DNA of 19,385 nt, from contig CALBYC010000234.1 in NCBI GenBank assembly GCA_937890135.1, positions 1-19,385 of the forward strand, given 5' to 3'. Origin of the DNA: an uncultured Parabacteroides sp. Lineage in GTDB: Bacteria > Bacteroidota > Bacteroidia > Bacteroidales > Tannerellaceae. The notes beneath the pieces were generated by a model. That model worked only from the letters and a program-made list of their open reading frames with translations. It did no database searches and had not been told where the DNA came from. The position numbers and the translations under genes were made by a program. Shown here one piece after another: positions 15,048 to 19,385 of the stretch. The stretch's first letter is position 1, and every line of letters starts with the position of its first letter.

Positions 15048-16547
15048 ATGTCAGACAGGTTATTTATTTTCGACACGACATTGCGGGACGGCGAACAGGT
15101 GCCCGGGTGTCAGTTAAACACAGTTGAGAAAATACAAGTGGCCAAGGCTCTCGAAACCTTGGGCGTGGACGTAATCGAAGCGGGGTTCCCGATCTCAAGC
15201 CCGGGAGACTTCAAAAGCGTGGAAGAAATATCCAAAGCCGTGACATGGCCTACCATTTGCGCCCTGACGCGCGCGGTCGAAAAAGACATCGACGTGGCGG
15301 CCGAGGCTTTGAGATATGCCAAGAGGGGACGCATCCACACGGGCATCGGCACTTCCGACCCGCATATCCGCTACAAGTTCAACTCCACCCGGGAAGAGAT
15401 CATCGAGCGTGCCATCGCGGCGACCCGGTATGCCAAGAAACACGTGGAAGACGTGGAGTTCTACTGCGAAGACGCCGGACGGACGGAAAATGAATACCTG
15501 GCCCGTGTCGTGGAAGCCGTCATCAAGGCGGGAGCCACGGTCGTCAACATCCCCGACACCACCGGATATTGCCTGCCCGACGAATACGGCGCCAAAATCA
15601 AATATCTGATGGAGCATGTCGACGGCTTGAACGGGAAGGCCATCCTGTCCACCCACTGCCACAACGACCTGGGCATGGCGACCGCCAACACGACGCAAGG
15701 CGTCTTGAACGGGGCACGACAGGTGGAAGTCACCATCAACGGCATCGGCGAACGCGCCGGCAACACTTCCCTGGAAGAAATAGCCATGATATTCAAGAGC
15801 CACAAGGAGTGCAACATCGTCACCAACATCAACACGACCAAGATCTACGGCATCAGCCGCATGGTCTCCAGCCTGATGAACATGCCCGTGCAGCCGAACA
15901 AGGCCATCGTGGGGCGTAACGCATTCGCCCACTCTTCCGGCATCCACCAGGACGGCGTGCTGAAGAACGTGCAAACATACGAAATCATCGACCCGAAGGA
16001 GGTGGGAATCGACGACAACGCCATCGTATTGACTGCCCGCAGCGGACGCGCGGCGCTGAAGCACCGCCTGCACGTGCTGGGCATCGAGATGGAACAGGAC
16101 AAGTTGGACAAGGTGTACGAAGACTTCCTGAAGCTGGCGGACAAGAAAAAAGAAATCACGGACGACGACGTCATGGTCCTGGCGGGCGCGGACCGCTCTC
16201 AGAACCACCATATCAAACTGGAATACCTGCAAGTGACCAGCGGGGTGGGCGTACGTTCCGTGGCCAGCGTCGGCCTTAACATCGCCGGCGAGAGATTCGA
16301 GGCGGCAGCGACAGGAAACGGGCCGGTGGACGCCGCCATCAAAGCCCTGAAGAACATCATACGCCGCCAAATGGTCTTGAAAGAGTTCACGATACAAGCC
16401 ATCAGCAAAGGCAGCGACGACGTGGGGAAAGTGCACATGCAAGTCGAATATGACGGGCACCTCTATTACGGCTTCGGGGCCAATACCGATATCATCGCGG
16501 CTTCCGTGGAAGCTTATATTGACGCAATCAACAAATTTGTAAAATAA
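15048..16547 (+). CDS. leuA: 2-isopropylmalate synthase
   Basis: This enzyme condenses acetyl-CoA with 2-oxoisovalerate to 2-isopropylmalate, the first committed step of leucine synthesis, in the cytoplasm. The 499-residue protein has the DRE-TIM barrel with DTTLRDGEQ (9-17; Arg13 catalytic, Asp14 metal ligand), HCHNDLGMA (203-211; His203 and His205 metal ligands), NGIGERAGNTSLEE (231-244) and SGIHQDGVLK (297-306, with the catalytic His300 of the linker domain). The C-terminal LeuA regulatory domain (about 385-499, including GNGPVDAAIKAL) gives feedback inhibition by leucine in this family. It is the first structural gene after the attenuator. The gap to leuC is 10 bases, so they are co-transcribed. 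Start ATG 15048 follows the attenuator T-run by 36 bases. Confidence 0.96.
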   Translation: MSDRLFIFDTTLRDGEQVPGCQLNTVEKIQVAKALETLGVDVIEAGFPISSPGDFKSVEEISKAVTWPTICALTRAVEKDIDVAAEALRYAKRGRIHTGIGTSDPHIRYKFNSTREEIIERAIAATRYAKKHVEDVEFYCEDAGRTENEYLARVVEAVIKAGATVVNIPDTTGYCLPDEYGAKIKYLMEHVDGLNGKAILSTHCHNDLGMATANTTQGVLNGARQVEVTINGIGERAGNTSLEEIAMIFKSHKECNIVTNINTTKIYGISRMVSSLMNMPVQPNKAIVGRNAFAHSSGIHQDGVLKNVQTYEIIDPKEVGIDDNAIVLTARSGRAALKHRLHVLGIEMEQDKLDKVYEDFLKLADKKKEITDDDVMVLAGADRSQNHHIKLEYLQVTSGVGVRSVASVGLNIAGERFEAAATGNGPVDAAIKALKNIIRRQMVLKEFTIQAISKGSDDVGKVHMQVEYDGHLYYGFGANTDIIAASVEAYIDAINKFVK

Positions 16548-16557
16548 CACAGCGATC

Positions 16558-17952
16558 ATGAACACGCTTTTTGACAAAATCTGGGACGTCCACATCGTAC
16601 AGCAAGTAAGCGACGGACCCACCCAATTATATATCGACAGGCTTTATTGCCACGAAGTAACCAGCCCCCAGGCTTTCCAGGGCATGAGGGAAAGAGGACT
16701 CAAGTGTTTCAGGCCGGACCATATCTTCTGCATGCCGGACCATAACACCCCGACCCACGACCAGGACAAGCCCATCGAGGACCCGGTGTCCAGGACACAA
16801 GTGGAGACGCTGGCGAAGAATGCCGCCGAGTTCGGACTGACCCACTTCGGCATGATGGACCCCAAGAATGGCATCATCCATGTGGTAGGGCCGGAAAGAG
16901 GACTCTCGCTGCCGGGCATGACCATCGTGTGCGGCGACTCCCACACATCGACCCACGGGGCAATGGGCGCGGTAGCCTTCGGCATCGGCACCAGCGAAGT
17001 GGAAATGGTGATGGCTTCCCAGTGCATCCTGCAAACCCGCCCGAAGACCATGCGCATCACCATCGACGGCAAATTGGGCAAGGGCGTGACCGCGAAAGAC
17101 ATCGCCCTTTACATGATGTCCAAGATGACAACCAGCGGCGCTACCGGGTATTTCGTCGAATATGCCGGAGAGGCCATCCGCGGCCTGACCATGGAAGGAC
17201 GCCTGACCCTTTGCAACCTGAGCATCGAAATGGGCGCAAGGGGCGGGATGATCGCTCCGGACGAAGTGACGTTCGAATACATCAAGGGACGCGAATACGC
17301 ACCCAAAGGGGAAGCATGGGACAAGGCGGTCGCTTATTGGAAGACATTGAAAAGCGATGACGACGCCGTGTTCGACAAGGAAATACGCTACCGGGCCGAG
17401 GACATCGAACCGATGATCACTTACGGGACCAACCCGGGCATGGGCATGGGCATCACGCAGCACATCCCGACCACCGAAGGCATGAGCGCCGTCGAAAAAG
17501 CGTCTTTTGAAAAATCCTTGAAATACATGGGATTCAAGCCCGGCGAGTCCTTGCTGGGCAAAAAGGTCGATTACGTCTTCCTGGGCGCATGCACCAACGG
17601 GCGCATCGAAGACTTCCGCGCTTTCGCCTCCATCGCCAAGGGACGCAAAAAGGCAGACAACATCACAGCCTGGCTGGTGCCGGGATCATGGATGGTGGAC
17701 GCACAAATCCGTCAGGAAGGATTGGACAAGATATTGGAAGAAGCGGGATTTGAAATCCGGCAGCCGGGTTGTTCCGCTTGCCTGGCGATGAACGACGACA
17801 AGATACCGGCGGGGAAATATGCCGTGTCCACCAGCAACCGTAATTTCGAAGGCCGCCAAGGGCCGGGTTCCAGGACATTGCTGGCAAGCCCGTTGACAGC
17901 CGCCGCAGCAGCAGTGACAGGCGTAATCACAGACCCAAGAACCCTTTTATAA
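16558..17952 (+). CDS. leuC: 3-isopropylmalate dehydratase, large subunit
   Basis: With LeuD this forms the aconitase-type enzyme that isomerises 2-isopropylmalate to 3-isopropylmalate through isopropylmaleate. The 464-residue length is typical of the bacterial LeuC type. The three [4Fe-4S] cysteines are Cys345 (in GACTNGR), Cys405 and Cys408 (in PGCSACLAMN). Other family stretches are CGDSHTSTHGAMGAVAFGIG (125-144), GATGYFVEYAG (194-204) and EMGARGGMIAPDE (224-236). It is separated by 10 bases from leuA and 9 from leuD. If the last gene of the operon makes citramalate, this isomerase would also serve the isoleucine route by converting (R)-citramalate to 3-methylmalate; that is inference. Confidence 0.97.
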   Translation: MNTLFDKIWDVHIVQQVSDGPTQLYIDRLYCHEVTSPQAFQGMRERGLKCFRPDHIFCMPDHNTPTHDQDKPIEDPVSRTQVETLAKNAAEFGLTHFGMMDPKNGIIHVVGPERGLSLPGMTIVCGDSHTSTHGAMGAVAFGIGTSEVEMVMASQCILQTRPKTMRITIDGKLGKGVTAKDIALYMMSKMTTSGATGYFVEYAGEAIRGLTMEGRLTLCNLSIEMGARGGMIAPDEVTFEYIKGREYAPKGEAWDKAVAYWKTLKSDDDAVFDKEIRYRAEDIEPMITYGTNPGMGMGITQHIPTTEGMSAVEKASFEKSLKYMGFKPGESLLGKKVDYVFLGACTNGRIEDFRAFASIAKGRKKADNITAWLVPGSWMVDAQIRQEGLDKILEEAGFEIRQPGCSACLAMNDDKIPAGKYAVSTSNRNFEGRQGPGSRTLLASPLTAAAAAVTGVITDPRTLL

Positions 17953-17961
17953 CTCACAGAA

Positions 17962-18558
17962 ATGAAACAGAAATTCCATATCATCACAAGCACGTGCGTC
18001 CCTCTCCCATTGGAGAACGTGGACACAGACCAGATCATCCCCGCCCGCTTCCTGAAAGCGACGACACGCGAAGAGAAATTCTTCGGGGACAACCTTTTCC
18101 GCGACTGGCGTTACAACCCGGACGGTTCGCTCAATGCCCGTTTCGTGTTGAACGACCCGACGTACGGCGGGCAAATCTTGGTCGCAGGGAAAAACTTCGG
18201 CAGCGGCTCCAGCCGCGAACATGCCGCATGGGCCATTGCCGGATACGGGTTCCGGGTCGTCGTCAGCAGTTTCTTTGCCGACATCCACAAAAACAACGAG
18301 CTGAACAACTTCGTGCTCCCGGTGGTCGTCAGCGAAGGTTTCCTGAAAGAGCTGTTCGACTCCATTTACGCCGACCCTAAGACCGAGGTCGAGGTGAACT
18401 TGCCGGAACAGACCATCACCAACAAGGCGACCGGCAAGTCTGAACGGTTCGAAATCAACGCCTACAAAAAGCATTGCCTGATGAACGGGCTGGACGACAT
18501 CGACTTCCTGGTGCAGAACAAAGACAAAATAGAAGCTTACGAGGCCAAACAGAAATAA
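17962..18558 (+). CDS. leuD: 3-isopropylmalate dehydratase, small subunit
   Basis: The swivelling small subunit that completes the LeuCD isomerase active site and governs substrate choice. The 198-residue protein has the LeuD hallmarks NVDTDQIIPARF (19-30) and the phosphate/substrate loop GKNFGSGSSREHA (76-88), then GFRVVVSSFFADI (96-108) and NNFVLPVVV (115-123). The length is normal for a bacterial LeuD. It lies 9 bases after leuC and 7 before the second synthase, with no terminator between, so it belongs to the same transcript. Confidence 0.97.
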   Translation: MKQKFHIITSTCVPLPLENVDTDQIIPARFLKATTREEKFFGDNLFRDWRYNPDGSLNARFVLNDPTYGGQILVAGKNFGSGSSREHAAWAIAGYGFRVVVSSFFADIHKNNELNNFVLPVVVSEGFLKELFDSIYADPKTEVEVNLPEQTITNKATGKSERFEINAYKKHCLMNGLDDIDFLVQNKDKIEAYEAKQK

Positions 18559-18565
18559 AAAGCTT

Positions 18566-19385
18566 ATGGATAATCATCCAAGAATAGAAATCATGGATAC
18601 GACACTCCGCGACGGGGAACAGACCAGCGGGGTGTCATTCGTTCCACACGAGAAATTGATGATTGCCCGCCTGTTATTGGAAGATCTTAAAGTGGACCGC
18701 ATCGAAGTGGCATCCGCCCGCGTCTCCGACGGGGAGCTGAACGCTGTCAGGATGATATGCGACTGGGCTGCCCGGCGCAACCTCTTGTCGAAGGTCGAGG
18801 TGCTGGGGTTCGTGGATGGCAAGACGTCGGTCGACTGGATCCACAGCGCAGGAGGACGGGTCATCAACCTGCTGACGAAAGGGTCGGAGAAGCATTGCCG
18901 TTACCAGCTGAAAAAGACGGTGGAAGAGCATGTCCGGGACATCCGGGAGGTTATCCGCTATGCCAACGAAATGGACATGTCCGTCAACGTCTACCTGGAA
19001 GACTGGAGCAACGGCATGAAGGACTCGCCGGAATATGTGTACGCTTTGGTGGACGGACTGAAAGATTCGGGCATCAAAAGGTTCATGCTCCCCGACACGC
19101 TGGGCATCCTGAACCCTCTGCAAGTAATCGAGTACATGCGGAAGATGAGGAAACGCTATCCCGACTTGCACTTCGACTTCCATGCCCACAACGACTACGA
19201 CTTGGCTGTCAGCAATGTCCTTGCCGCCGTCTTGAGCGGCGTGAAGGGATTGCACACAACCATCAACGGGCTGGGCGAGAGAGCGGGCAACGCGCCTTTG
19301 GCAAGCGTGCAGGCCATCCTGAAAGACCATTTCCAAGCGATAACCCATATCGACGAAAGCAAGCTGAACGACGTGAGCCGGGTCG
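18566..19385 (+). CDS. LeuA-like acyltransferase, possibly citramalate synthase (3' end outside window)
   Basis: A second member of the DRE-TIM synthase family, visible for 273 codons from ATG 18566 to the window edge. Active-site motifs are intact: MDTTLRDGEQTSG (10-22), HFDFHAHNDYDLAVSN (202-217, with HxH metal ligands) and NGLGERAGNAPLASV (234-248). It is clearly diverged from LeuA at 15048-16547: AHNDYDLA replaces CHNDLGMA, and VSFVPHEK replaces CQLNTVEK. It is therefore a different enzyme, not a duplicate. Placed 7 bases after leuD, it probably acts with LeuCD. Candidates are (R)-citramalate synthase (pyruvate plus acetyl-CoA, the threonine-independent route to isoleucine) or a second isopropylmalate synthase. 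The Ile-rich leader peptide favours the first. The motifs do not settle substrate, and the C-terminal regulatory domain is not visible. Confidence 0.85.
   Translation, partial: MDNHPRIEIMDTTLRDGEQTSGVSFVPHEKLMIARLLLEDLKVDRIEVASARVSDGELNAVRMICDWAARRNLLSKVEVLGFVDGKTSVDWIHSAGGRVINLLTKGSEKHCRYQLKKTVEEHVRDIREVIRYANEMDMSVNVYLEDWSNGMKDSPEYVYALVDGLKDSGIKRFMLPDTLGILNPLQVIEYMRKMRKRYPDLHFDFHAHNDYDLAVSNVLAAVLSGVKGLHTTINGLGERAGNAPLASVQAILKDHFQAITHIDESKLNDVSRV

Noticed and set aside
15195..16622. 475-codon minus-strand open frame over leuA
   Set aside because: His/Val/Asp-rich antisense shadow of leuA with no signal or domain.
1..19385. Mobile element, phage, CRISPR or defence system
   Set aside because: No transposase, integrase, terminal repeats, repeat-spacer pattern or defence gene was recognised; all coding space is filled by the listed genes.

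Overview
The window looks like chromosomal DNA of a member of the order Bacteroidales. The evidence is two tandem SusC/SusD outer-membrane transport pairs, intergenic elements of the Bacteroides -7 type (TAnnTTTG) and -33 type (TTTG/TTG), almost no Shine-Dalgarno sequences, and an IMP dehydrogenase of the Tritrichomonas foetus/anaerobe type. I cannot fix the genus from the sequence. I see no tRNA, rRNA, CRISPR array, transposase or integrase.

Layout. (1) Positions 1-632, plus strand: the 3' third of guaB and its intrinsic terminator. (2) 644-2428, plus: a MutS-family ATPase with four predicted membrane segments and no mismatch-recognition domains. (3) 2437-7540, minus: susC1-susD1, with its own promoter and terminator. 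(4) 7921-12872, minus: susC2-susD2, again with its own promoter and terminator. Here susC2 is broken by a one-base frameshift at a run of eight G, and a run of seven would restore a 1081-residue receptor. (5) 12949-14561, minus: a secreted GHL10-type glycoside hydrolase with a C-terminal fibronectin-III-like module. (6) 14804-19385, plus: a leucine-type operon with promoter, 25-codon leader peptide, attenuator, leuA, leuC, leuD and a second LeuA-like synthase cut by the window edge.

How the parts work together. Each SusC/SusD pair should form an outer-membrane TonB-dependent importer (barrel plus lipoprotein lid) for an oligosaccharide or peptide. No regulator or dedicated degradative enzyme lies beside them, so the substrate cannot be read from context. 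The GHL10 protein is a separate transcription unit and more likely acts on cell-wall glycan. LeuA, LeuC and LeuD carry out the first steps of leucine synthesis. The extra LeuA-like enzyme may be citramalate synthase, which would let the same LeuCD, with LeuB, make 2-oxobutyrate for isoleucine.

The most interesting regulatory element is the leader at 14858-15011. It encodes a short peptide with Leu codons and an Ile-Ile-Ile-Leu run. Its stop codon lies inside an RNA arm that can pair over 14 positions with the 5' arm of a terminator just before leuA. A second long-range stem uses the Ile codons themselves and is mutually exclusive with that antiterminator. This is the layout of ribosome-controlled attenuation, and the Ile run fits a double role of the operon in leucine and isoleucine supply.
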